Assembly: GCA_900547295.1 (NCBI GenBank)
Contig: URGK01000081.1
Coordinates: 1-11,502 of the forward strand
Origin: an uncultured Eubacteriales bacterium
GTDB taxonomy: Bacteria > Bacillota > Clostridia > Peptostreptococcales > Anaerovoracaceae
DNA: 11,502 bases
Direction: 5' to 3'
Made by a program: the position numbers and the translations under genes. Positions 6,872-11,502 of this stretch are shown in pieces (position 1 is the first letter of the stretch; each line of letters opens with the position of its first letter). The notes under the pieces are model-generated. The model saw nothing but the letters and a program-made list of their open reading frames with translations. It searched no databases and was not told where the DNA came from.

Positions 6872-7834
6872 TTAATTACCTATGAGATACATACCGTTAA
6901 CTAAATCATATTGAGAGTTATTGGTTTTGAAAAAACGTTCATCACGAATCTGTGAGTGTTTTTTTACTGCATCGCATATTAATTCTGCGCCACCGCCTAT
7001 AACCATAACATGCGTATAACCAGAAAATTCATTGAGCGTATTTAATACACGTTGCTCAAGTTTACGAAGTGCTTCATTCATTGCTTCGGTGACTATTGAT
7101 ATTTTGTTCTCATCATTAATTCGTTGCTTCAGATAGTTGTTGTCTTTTCTGTGAATAATTATATCGTCAGCAAGATAGCTACTTCCTTTTGTTCTCGCAA
7201 GAGAAAGTGCATCTTTTACTGCAGATGTGACCAGAGATACACCAAGAGATGAGTCTCCGTATATTTTACTGATCCCTGATAATTTCCCCATTACCTGAGA
7301 AATATCTAATGTGGTGCCCCCGAGGTCTATAATTAATAAAGAATCTAACTCATCCAGTTCTTGTAGAACTTCATAACCTGCTGGTATAGATTCAGGCATG
7401 ACTTTTACATCTTTTATTGTGAATGTATCCCCACCATTTAATGTAATTTTTTTCCGGAAGTTTGCTTTCTTACGCTCAATATTTTCCGTATTGGGTTGGT
7501 TATTCCTGTCGTAATACTCTGTCAGAGGAAGTGTGCAAACAATATCCACTTCGCTTACCGGCAGACCACTGGTCAGTAAGGCGTGGTGCACCGCAACGAC
7601 ATTAACGTCGCTGTATTGCCATGCGATATTGGTTGTGACTACAGCATCCGGGCTGATTGGATCAAATGAATACTGTTCGCCGTTCAGTGTGTAGTTAAAG
7701 ACCTTTTTATCACCAAAAGAAACTGCCCACTCGCGTTTGAAGCTGTTCGGGCTAATGTGCTGTTTAATTGTTCCGTCGCTTTCCTGCCACTGTAGTTTGA
7801 TGTTTGTTGAACCGTCATCAATGAATACCAACAT
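6872..7834 (-). CDS. parM: ParM (StbA) actin-like plasmid segregation ATPase
   Basis: The 320-residue actin/Hsp70-fold ATPase is essentially that of plasmid R1. The phosphate-1 loop begins at FIDDGSTNIK, the second phosphate loop is IIDLGGTTLD, and the adenosine-binding VIGGGAE lies near the C-terminus. ParM forms dynamically unstable filaments that push ParR-parC-bound sister plasmids to opposite cell poles. The start at 7834 has AAGGAG about 7 nt upstream. It is the first gene of the par operon, transcribed from within parC. The intact frame and motifs suggest a working partition system of an IncF-family plasmid. Confidence 0.97.
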   Translation of the reverse strand: MLVFIDDGSTNIKLQWQESDGTIKQHISPNSFKREWAVSFGDKKVFNYTLNGEQYSFDPISPDAVVTTNIAWQYSDVNVVAVHHALLTSGLPVSEVDIVCTLPLTEYYDRNNQPNTENIERKKANFRKKITLNGGDTFTIKDVKVMPESIPAGYEVLQELDELDSLLIIDLGGTTLDISQVMGKLSGISKIYGDSSLGVSLVTSAVKDALSLARTKGSSYLADDIIIHRKDNNYLKQRINDENKISIVTEAMNEALRKLEQRVLNTLNEFSGYTHVMVIGGGAELICDAVKKHSQIRDERFFKTNNSQYDLVNGMYLIGN

Positions 7835-7849
7835 TTATAAAACTCCTTA

Positions 7850-8010
7850 TGGTGTTTTTTTTGGTGTTTGTTTGGGTGTGTTTTGGGCTTTAAATGGGTT
7901 TATTTGTCAAGTTTACCCCATTTTAACTATCAATCAATGATTATTTGTCTTGTTTTGGTGTTTTGTTGGGTTTGGTATGGGTTGTTTTTGGGTTTTGTTT
8001 GGCGGATAAC
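7850..8010. repeat. parC: parC centromere: two clusters of five iterons
   Basis: Ten TGG-phased iterons can be read. The promoter-proximal cluster starts at 7850, 7862, 7873, 7884 and 7895. The distal cluster starts at 7956, 7967, 7978, 7989 and 8000. Spacing is 11 bp throughout except the first proximal step, which is 12 bp because the T tract is one base longer. This matches the R1 parC design, in which ParR loads on both clusters and the par promoter lies between them. Confidence 0.93.
7910..7937 (-). promoter_or_regulatory. par operon promoter between the iteron clusters
   Basis: Minus strand: a -35-like TTGATT (7937-7932), a 16-bp spacer and a -10-like TAAACT (7915-7910). It lies in the gap between the two iteron clusters, where the R1 par promoter is known to be autoregulated by ParR. 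Confidence 0.6.
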
Positions 8011-8376
8011 AAAAGATGTCGCCGGGCTCCTCTTTTTACTGCGCCGGCTGACGCGGCGCGGCAGGAACGCTGCCTGTGGTCAGTGTCCCGCGTCCGGCCG
8101 GGCACGGGACGGGCGCTTTTACCGCTCCCGGCTGGCGTCGGTGATAGTGTACGCCAGCCCGTCGCCCTTTTCTGATGAACGCCCTTCAAGCCGCTTTCGC
8201 GGCATATCCTCGCGCCGCGTTGCGCCGCTCCGGCATTCCACGTTCCTCTTGACGGCTCGCCGCCTTCGTGATCTATCTAAAGCAGGCGACGGGGAATTAA
8301 ACAAAAAATCATCTTCAAAGAAAGTGTTGGTTATCGAACCTTACTTATTTACAAGGCCTTCAACGCTGATCCGCGA
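8011..8376. other. Junction region between plasmid backbone and Firmicutes-type element
   Basis: There is no convincing gene in these 366 bp. The part up to about 8160 is very GC-rich and palindromic, including GTCCCG/CGGGAC arms and GCTGGCG/CGCCAGC arms (8131-8137 and 8152-8158). Then come GCCGC-TTTC-GCGGC (8190-8203), two GCGCCGC direct repeats near 8213-8229, and an AT-rich stretch from about 8290. The left end of the foreign element should fall here, but I cannot fix the base. Long apparent ORFs across this stretch look like GC-rich shadows. Confidence 0.5.
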
Positions 8377-8381
8377 TCAGC
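8365..8381. repeat. Palindrome over the rep stop codon
   Basis: GCTGATC (8365-8371) and GATCAGC (8375-8381) form a perfect 7-bp stem with loop CGC, which includes the rep stop codon (8379-8377). It may act as a 3' RNA hairpin or a protein site. No T-run follows on the minus strand, so it is not a standard terminator for rep. Confidence 0.5.
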
Positions 8382-9141
8382 ATTTTAGAGGCCGTTTCCG
8401 GTTGTTTGGTGGCGGCGCTTCCGCCGCGTCCTCGCTGCGAACGTACTTAAAGCGCATATAGCCGTAACGGTTCGTTTTAGCTTCCACAAGCCTGTAACCC
8501 TTCGGCGCTCGCGGCGGCTTGCTCTCGGAATACTCCCGCTTCGCTTCCGTTGCCGCTTCCTTCTCCGGCTGGCACAAATTCCGCGTACCCTTGTAATGGT
8601 GGCGCGTCCCTCTCTCCGGTGTCCAATGGTCGAAAAGGTAGTTTGCAAGGCCTGTATAATCCCGCCCGTGATCCACGCCGTTGTAGTAATTGTGTTCCCG
8701 CAAGTGTTCAATACGAATGATCGTTCCGCCGTCCCATTTCTCCTGTATCTGCTCTTCGGTCAGCCCGTTAGATACCATGTGAAAGTGAATGCGGCTCGTT
8801 GTCTTGCCTCTGCCGGGGTAAAGCGCTATTTGCGCGTCCGGATTTAACCGCCGCAATCGCCGCCAAAACGGATTTATGATCCCGTCCGCCTCGGCGAAGG
8901 TATGTACTTCGTGTTCGTTGTCCAGCGTGATCGTGGTATAGAGGGAAGCGGGGGAAAATGTCGCGTTGAACATTCGCGCATGATTTCGACGGGCTAACCG
9001 CTGCTTGAAGTCCTCGTATTCCTCCGCGCTGCTGAACCGTGGGCGCGGCTCTGCCTTCTTTACGTCCTTTGTCCGATCCGGCAAGGTGTACACCTCCTGT
9101 TCACATACGCTACCCGCGAAAATTCTTCTTTTTGCTCGCAT
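8377..9141 (-). CDS. HUH-type rolling-circle replication initiator (Rep)
   Basis: The 254-residue protein has the three motifs of HUH endonucleases. Motif 1 is the strand SLYTTITLD (66-74). Motif 2 is the metal-binding RIHFHM with His119 and His121. Motif 3 is the DYTGLANYLF stretch with candidate nicking tyrosines Tyr162 and Tyr168. HUH Reps nick one DNA strand at an origin through a tyrosine-DNA bond and start rolling-circle replication. The protein resembles Rep-like proteins of Clostridia integrative elements and the phage ORF2/G2P type. The start at 9141 has GGAGG 6 nt upstream. It is the last gene of the leftward operon, and its leader carries an apparent antisense RNA and attenuator. 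It could serve replication of the excised circle or, less likely, act as a relaxase. Its codon use and ribosome binding site are unlike the par genes. Confidence 0.8.
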   Translation of the reverse strand: MRAKRRIFAGSVCEQEVYTLPDRTKDVKKAEPRPRFSSAEEYEDFKQRLARRNHARMFNATFSPASLYTTITLDNEHEVHTFAEADGIINPFWRRLRRLNPDAQIALYPGRGKTTSRIHFHMVSNGLTEEQIQEKWDGGTIIRIEHLREHNYYNGVDHGRDYTGLANYLFDHWTPERGTRHHYKGTRNLCQPEKEAATEAKREYSESKPPRAPKGYRLVEAKTNRYGYMRFKYVRSEDAAEAPPPNNRKRPLKC

Positions 9142-9145
9142 TTTT

Positions 9146-9217
9146 GGCCTCCTGCCTTGACAAAAGGCCGTACAACTGCTATAATTTATTTGTAGTGAAT
9201 AGCTGTTGTACAGCCCT
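9146..9217 (-). promoter_or_regulatory. rep leader: extended attenuator-like hairpin and a stem over the ribosome binding site
   Basis: In the minus-strand RNA, 9217-9205 pairs with 9176-9164 for 13 continuous pairs, including two G-U wobbles. After one A/A mismatch (9204/9177) it continues for 5 more pairs (9203-9199 with 9182-9178) around a 16-nt loop. A short U-run ends the stem (9165-9162). The G-U pairs form only in the minus-strand RNA, so this structure belongs to the rep message. The 3' arm (GGCCU, 9169-9165) could instead pair with AGGCC (9150-9146), which overlaps the rep ribosome binding site at 9152-9148. The two pairings exclude each other. Confidence 0.65.
9157..9185 (+). promoter_or_regulatory. 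Perfect sigma-70 consensus promoter, antisense to the rep leader
   Basis: TTGACA (9157-9162), a 17-bp spacer and TATAAT (9180-9185) match the consensus exactly. It faces right, against the leftward operon, and no plus-strand gene starts downstream of it. Transcription should begin near 9190-9194. Confidence 0.85.
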
Positions 9218-9256
9218 AACGTTCATCGGTTGCCCGCCGATGGGCGTTATTTTTTT
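9190..9256 (+). ncRNA. Putative antisense (counter-transcribed) RNA controlling rep
   Basis: A transcript from the consensus promoter would run about 65 nt and end at the terminator at 9218-9256. It would be fully complementary to the rep mRNA leader between the upstream regulator gene and the rep start. It includes a small GCTG-TTGTA-CAGC hairpin (9202-9214) and the 12-bp terminator stem. Size, position and opposing hairpins resemble counter-transcribed RNAs that set copy number in Gram-positive plasmids such as pT181 and pIP501. Their target leaders fold into attenuators. The function is inferred; the promoter and terminator are directly visible. Confidence 0.7.
9218..9256 (+). terminator. 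Intrinsic terminator of the antisense RNA
   Basis: AACGTTCATCGG (9218-9229) pairs with CCGATGGGCGTT (9237-9248) for 12 pairs, two of them U-G wobbles that form only in plus-strand RNA. The loop is 7 nt, and A plus seven Ts follow (9250-9256). The wobble polarity and T-run both point to rightward transcription. Confidence 0.8.
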
Positions 9257-9267
9257 GCCCTCTTTTT

Positions 9268-10014
9268 TCATAATGCTACTGCCTCCAGCAATTCCGCTAT
9301 GTATGGATCGCGGCGGCGCTCCGGTGAAAGCGTCCGGACGGCCTCGCGGCATTCCTCGCGCAACTCGTAACGATCTTCAAAGCGATAGGGAGAAGCCGGA
9401 TCGTGAAGGGGGAAATATGCTTCATAGCTCACAAGATCGGCTTTCCGGCATTTCTCACCGTAATATTTGCGTAGCCGTAGAAACTTCTTCTTGACCGCTC
9501 CGCAAGCTATCGCGTCAAAGCAAACGCCCGCCGCGATCCCTCTTTCTAAAGCCTCTTCCGCAACCTCAACAACGGTTTCATATGCGATCGCTATAACGTC
9601 GTCCATTTCGCACCATACATCTTTGCATTGAAGAACGCCGCACATTTTCAGCGCCGTATATTTTGCAGGTTCTAACGCTTTCAATATTGCGCCGTCCCGC
9701 TCCGCTCTTGTTGAAAAAGGCTTAACGCGCGGTTTATGCTCTGCCGCCGCCTCCGCATAGTGCTTGAAAAGCTGTTCCGGCGTAACCTCCAGCGCGTCCG
9801 CGATCATCTGCGCCGTTGTGTCCGTTACGCTCTTCATCTGCTGTTTCGGGACAATGCCGCCCGCCGCCCATGTTTCATATGCTGCTATCGAATAACGGCT
9901 TACGCCGGAAAGCTCCGCCAGCTTCGTAACAGTCCAGCCGCGCCGCCTGCGCTCCTGCTCAATCGTGTTCGGGAAACTCTGACACTTGAAGTTATATTTT
10001 CTGCTTCCTGTCAT
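9268..10014 (-). CDS. XRE-type HTH protein with an unrecognised C-terminal domain
   Basis: The 248-residue protein has an N-terminal Cro/CI helix-turn-helix at about residues 16-86, with KLAELSGVSRYSIAAYE as the recognition region. The C-terminal part, about 150 residues rich in Glu, Arg and Ala with several cysteines, is unknown to me. I chose ATG 10014: it overlaps the upstream stop by 4 nt (ATGA) and has GGAGGG 9 nt upstream. ATG 10047 would add 11 residues inside the previous gene. It lies directly upstream of rep in the same operon, so a role in replication or in controlling the element is plausible. It may act with Rep at the origin, as accessory DNA-binding proteins of small plasmids do, but that is inference. 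Confidence 0.7.
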   Translation of the reverse strand: MTGSRKYNFKCQSFPNTIEQERRRRGWTVTKLAELSGVSRYSIAAYETWAAGGIVPKQQMKSVTDTTAQMIADALEVTPEQLFKHYAEAAAEHKPRVKPFSTRAERDGAILKALEPAKYTALKMCGVLQCKDVWCEMDDVIAIAYETVVEVAEEALERGIAAGVCFDAIACGAVKKKFLRLRKYYGEKCRKADLVSYEAYFPLHDPASPYRFEDRYELREECREAVRTLSPERRRDPYIAELLEAVAL

Positions 10015-10355
10015 ACCGCGTCGCCCTCCAACGAAAGAACTTTGCAAATGATATGCGCCTTGAATGCCTTGCCCTTGTATGCGTCAAGGTATGTCGCATA
10101 ATTCGCCCGTGCGATCTCCGTAATGATCCCGCGCGGCAACGGAAGGGCGGCAAAGTCTAACGCAAATTCGTAATAATCCAGCTTCCGGCGGTTCTGCTCC
10201 CGATCCTCTGCGCCCATTTGGAAACTCTCTTCTTCCATGCTTCGGTATTCCTTCTCGATCGCGGCTATCTGTATCGGGCTTGATCCCCATACCTCCGTTT
10301 CGTAACCCTCATACGGGGAACGACCGCCGCCGCGCTTCTTTTTCCGCTTGCTCAT
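10011..10355 (-). CDS. Hypothetical protein of the mobile element (114 residues)
   Basis: A soluble-looking protein with a very basic, glycine-rich N-terminus (KRKKKRGGG near residues 3-11) and a mixed, mostly helical remainder. No known domain is evident and there is no signal peptide or membrane segment. The start at 10355 has AGGAG about 8 nt upstream, which lies at the end of the preceding gene, and the stop overlaps the next start by 4 nt. The tight packing shows that it belongs to the operon ending in rep. The basic N-terminus could bind nucleic acid, but I cannot name a function. Confidence 0.65.
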   Translation of the reverse strand: MSKRKKKRGGGRSPYEGYETEVWGSSPIQIAAIEKEYRSMEEESFQMGAEDREQNRRKLDYYEFALDFAALPLPRGIITEIARANYATYLDAYKGKAFKAHIICKVLSLEGDAV

Positions 10356-10358
10356 TGT

Positions 10359-10559
10359 TTACGCTCCTTTCACCTCCGACGGCCTGCCGTATGAAGTATA
10401 TTTTGGCAAGCAGCCGTATTTCTTCTTGTGCCATGCCTCGAACTTCGCTTGATTGTCCGGATCATCGAAGAAACTTCCGATCGCTTCAAACAAGCCCCGA
10501 CAATGCGCCGCCATGACGGGCGCGGGCATTGTGTCAAGCTGTACCGTTATCCCGCTCAT
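10359..10559 (-). CDS. Small hypothetical protein of the mobile element (66 residues)
   Basis: A 66-residue soluble protein with no domain that I recognise. The middle is acidic and aromatic (FDDPDNQAKFEAWHKKKYG), and one Cys sits on either side of the mid-region. The start at 10559 has AGGAGG 8 nt upstream, inside the last codons of the preceding XRE gene, whose stop is 3 nt before this start. The next gene begins 3 nt after its stop. The ribosome binding site and packing support a real gene. Confidence 0.6.
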   Translation of the reverse strand: MSGITVQLDTMPAPVMAAHCRGLFEAIGSFFDDPDNQAKFEAWHKKKYGCLPKYTSYGRPSEVKGA

Positions 10560-10562
10560 GTG

Positions 10563-10790
10563 TTAGGCCTCCTTTACTTGTTGTGCGCACACAACATAGT
10601 TGCTAAAAAAAATATTGTCGATCGGCTCTTGAAGAGCGCGGGCAATTTGAAACATGACAACGTTTGAAATTCTTGTTTGCTTCCCGCTCTCAATCGCCGA
10701 AAGATACGGCCTGCAAATGTTAGCCCGCTCCGCAAGCTGCGCTTGTGTCATTCCTCTTTTCTTGCGGTACTCTTTTACCTTGTTTAACAC
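10563..10790 (-). CDS. Small XRE/Cro-CI family repressor
   Basis: The 75-residue protein is almost wholly one helix-turn-helix domain: VKEYRKKRGMTQAQLAERANICRPYLSAIESGK is the HTH core, the usual length for a stand-alone Cro-like regulator. I chose GTG 10790 because AGGAGG (10804-10799) lies 8 nt upstream. The GTG at 10799 overlaps that site and cannot use it. It is the first gene of the leftward operon and is divergent from a second XRE gene. Repeats around both promoters suggest that one or both proteins repress the shared region, in the manner of a lysis-lysogeny or excision switch. The regulatory targets are inferred. Confidence 0.8.
   Translation of the reverse strand: MLNKVKEYRKKRGMTQAQLAERANICRPYLSAIESGKQTRISNVVMFQIARALQEPIDNIFFSNYVVCAQQVKEA
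10579..10596. repeat. Intragenic inverted repeat with the operator-like half-site
   Basis: TGTTGTG (10579-10585) and CACAACA (10590-10596) are perfect 7-bp arms around CGCA, inside the end of the small XRE gene and just upstream of the next gene's start at 10559. The half-site repeats the TTGTTGTG core of the divergent promoter region, so it may be a further regulator site or an RNA hairpin between cistrons. Confidence 0.35.
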
Positions 10791-10808
10791 GCCGTTCACC
10801 TCCTACAT

Positions 10809-10854
10809 GTAAAGCATACACAACAAAACCCATTTTGTCAAGCGTACACAACAA
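10809..10854. repeat. Direct repeats forming a candidate operator for the leftward operon
   Basis: Two 18-bp direct repeats occupy 10809-10826 and 10837-10854 with two mismatches and a 28-bp period. Read on the minus strand the shared core is TTGTTGTGTA(C/T)GCTT. One copy covers the -10 and spacer, and the other abuts the -35 of the leftward promoter. A related TGTTGTGTATG lies in the opposite direction at 10927-10937 over the rightward start codon. They are likely binding sites for one of the two XRE proteins. Confidence 0.6.
10813..10841 (-). promoter_or_regulatory. Promoter of the leftward regulator-rep operon
   Basis: On the minus strand TTGACA (10841-10836), a 17-bp spacer and TATGCT (10818-10813) form a near-consensus sigma-70 promoter. 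Transcription should start near 10806, leaving only a very short leader before the AGGAGG at 10804-10799. Confidence 0.8.
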
Positions 10855-10883
10855 GATTATTTTGTAAATTTTCTGTGCTTGTC

Positions 10884-10912
10884 TTGATTTATTGTAGTGT
10901 GTAGTTTACAAT
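10884..10912 (+). promoter_or_regulatory. Promoter of the rightward XRE-recombinase operon
   Basis: TTGATT (10884-10889), a 17-bp spacer and TACAAT (10907-10912) precede the XRE start at 10935 by 22 bp. It is a good sigma-70-type match, divergent from the leftward promoter about 40 bp away. Confidence 0.7.
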
Positions 10913-10934
10913 ATGATAAAAGGCGGTGTTGTGT

Positions 10935-11447
10935 ATGGATAACAATGCATTAGGTAAGGCAATACGGAAAGCGCGTGGTGATCTTTCGCTTCGTGATTAC
11001 GCTAAAAAAATCGGAATAAGTCATACGCATTTGGACAGTATCGAAAAAGGCTATGATCCGCGCACGGGTAAGCCCGTGACAATTAGCCTTGATACGTTTG
11101 TCAAGCTGTCTGACGCTACCGGAATACCGCTTGAAAAATTGCTTTTCATGTTAAAGTACAACCTTAACGACCTTGAAGCGATCGAAGAAAAACCCGCCAC
11201 AAGTAGAACGCCAATAGAAAGTATGCTTTTAAGATATTTTTCAAATGACGCTTCGCAATTTGGAAAACATCTGCAAGCTAAAATCCAAGAGCAAGTGAAC
11301 AGCGAAAGCAATTCTTCTCTTTTACTTGAACAGATGAACGAATTATTTAACAATGTTTCCAAATTGTCCGAAACTGAACAAAAGGCTTTTTATACCGGAC
11401 TTGTAAAAGGGATAGAGCGTTGGGAAAATGAACAGAAGGGGGAATAA
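10935..11447 (+). CDS. XRE-family transcriptional regulator next to the recombinase
   Basis: The 170-residue protein has an N-terminal Cro/CI helix-turn-helix (about residues 6-75, with LRDYAKKIGISHTHLDSIEKG as its core). The C-terminal helical part, about 95 residues, may mediate dimerisation or sensing. I chose ATG 10935, which has GGCGG 8 nt upstream; a GTG at 10926 would lie inside that site. The recombinase starts 2 nt after its stop, so the two are one transcription unit and this protein probably controls excision or integration. The EKGYDPRTGKPV stretch is common, as I recall, among regulators of Clostridia transposons with serine recombinases. It does not look like a phage CI with an autocleavage domain. 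Confidence 0.8.
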   Translation: MDNNALGKAIRKARGDLSLRDYAKKIGISHTHLDSIEKGYDPRTGKPVTISLDTFVKLSDATGIPLEKLLFMLKYNLNDLEAIEEKPATSRTPIESMLLRYFSNDASQFGKHLQAKIQEQVNSESNSSLLLEQMNELFNNVSKLSETEQKAFYTGLVKGIERWENEQKGE

Positions 11448-11449
11448 TA

Positions 11450-11502
11450 ATGCCGGAAGCATTAAACGCGGTCATATACGCCCGCTATTCCTCCGATCGT
11501 CA
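11450..11502 (+). CDS. Large serine recombinase, N-terminal fragment (cut by window end)
   Basis: ATG 11450 is preceded by GGGGG with about 7 nt spacing and opens a frame that runs off the window. The 17 complete codons carry the VIYARYSSDR strand that starts the resolvase catalytic domain of large serine recombinases such as TndX/TnpX. A serine in the YSSDR stretch is the expected nucleophile. Such enzymes excise and integrate elements at short core sites, often GA dinucleotides in the TnpX group. The rest of the protein, including its DNA-binding domains, is not visible, so the class beyond serine recombinase is uncertain. One end of the element is expected soon after this gene. Confidence 0.85.
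   Translation, partial: MPEALNAVIYARYSSDR

Noticed and set aside
7850..8010. Short regular repeats that might suggest a CRISPR array
   Set aside because: The repeats are 11-bp contiguous iterons without spacers and match the known parC design next to parM/parR.
8119..8304. Arg-rich 61-codon minus-strand ORF in the junction region
   Set aside because: There is no ribosome binding site, the composition follows from GC-rich palindromes, and no domain is seen.
7868..8461. 197-codon plus-strand ORF running from parC through the junction into rep
   Set aside because: It spans centromere iterons, the GC-rich junction and the antisense of rep; its low-complexity, Arg/Ser-rich translation is not protein-like.
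9736..10101. 121-codon plus-strand ORF opposite the larger XRE-domain gene
   Set aside because: It is antisense to a gene with a clear HTH, good ribosome binding site and coupled start, with no support of its own.

Overview
The window reads as an enterobacterial (Escherichia/Klebsiella-type) IncF-like plasmid segment joined to the left part of a mobile element of Firmicutes (Clostridia-like) origin. The plasmid assignment rests on a complete R1/R100-type partition locus: parM (stbA), parR (stbB) and a parC centromere with ten iterons. The Firmicutes assignment rests on gene content (XRE regulators, an HUH Rep, the start of a large serine recombinase), strong AGGAGG-type ribosome binding sites, and a change in base and codon use.

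Region 1 (1-5414) is a sugar-metabolism cassette. A five-gene minus-strand operon runs from about 5366 down to 510. Its first three genes match Bacillus subtilis NtdA, NtdB and NtdC in order and in motif. They are a PLP sugar aminotransferase, an HAD sugar phosphatase and a glucose-6-phosphate 3-dehydrogenase, which together make kanosamine (3-amino-3-deoxy-D-glucose). Next come a SemiSWEET sugar transporter, which I recall as the crystallised E. coli SemiSWEET, and an FMO-type flavin monooxygenase. A convergent plus-strand gene (26-478) encodes a left-handed beta-helix acyltransferase of the sugar 3-N-acetyltransferase type. The two units meet at a bidirectional terminator. The genes suggest a plasmid-borne pathway that makes, transports and oxidises or acetylates an amino sugar. 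The end product is not known to me.

Region 2 (5415-6518) is gene-poor plasmid backbone. It holds a CRP-like palindrome upstream of the operon, several inverted repeats, a possible 39-codon membrane peptide, a short and probably truncated ORF (6199-6354), and a hairpin downstream of parR.

Region 3 (6519-8010) is the parMRC partition locus, transcribed leftward from a promoter between the two iteron clusters of parC.

Region 4 (8011-8376) has no convincing gene. It is GC-rich and palindromic, and it must contain the junction between plasmid and foreign element.

Region 5 (8377-11502) is the Firmicutes-type element. A leftward operon holds a small XRE regulator, two small hypothetical proteins, a larger XRE-domain protein and an HUH rolling-circle Rep. 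A divergent rightward unit holds an XRE regulator and a large serine recombinase cut by the window end. The 127-bp gap between the larger regulator and rep carries a perfect consensus promoter facing right, a terminator about 65 nt downstream, and an opposing extended hairpin in the rep leader. Together these look like an antisense-RNA attenuation switch controlling Rep. The two best candidates for new biology are this switch and the plasmid-borne kanosamine cluster with its transporter and oxygenase.
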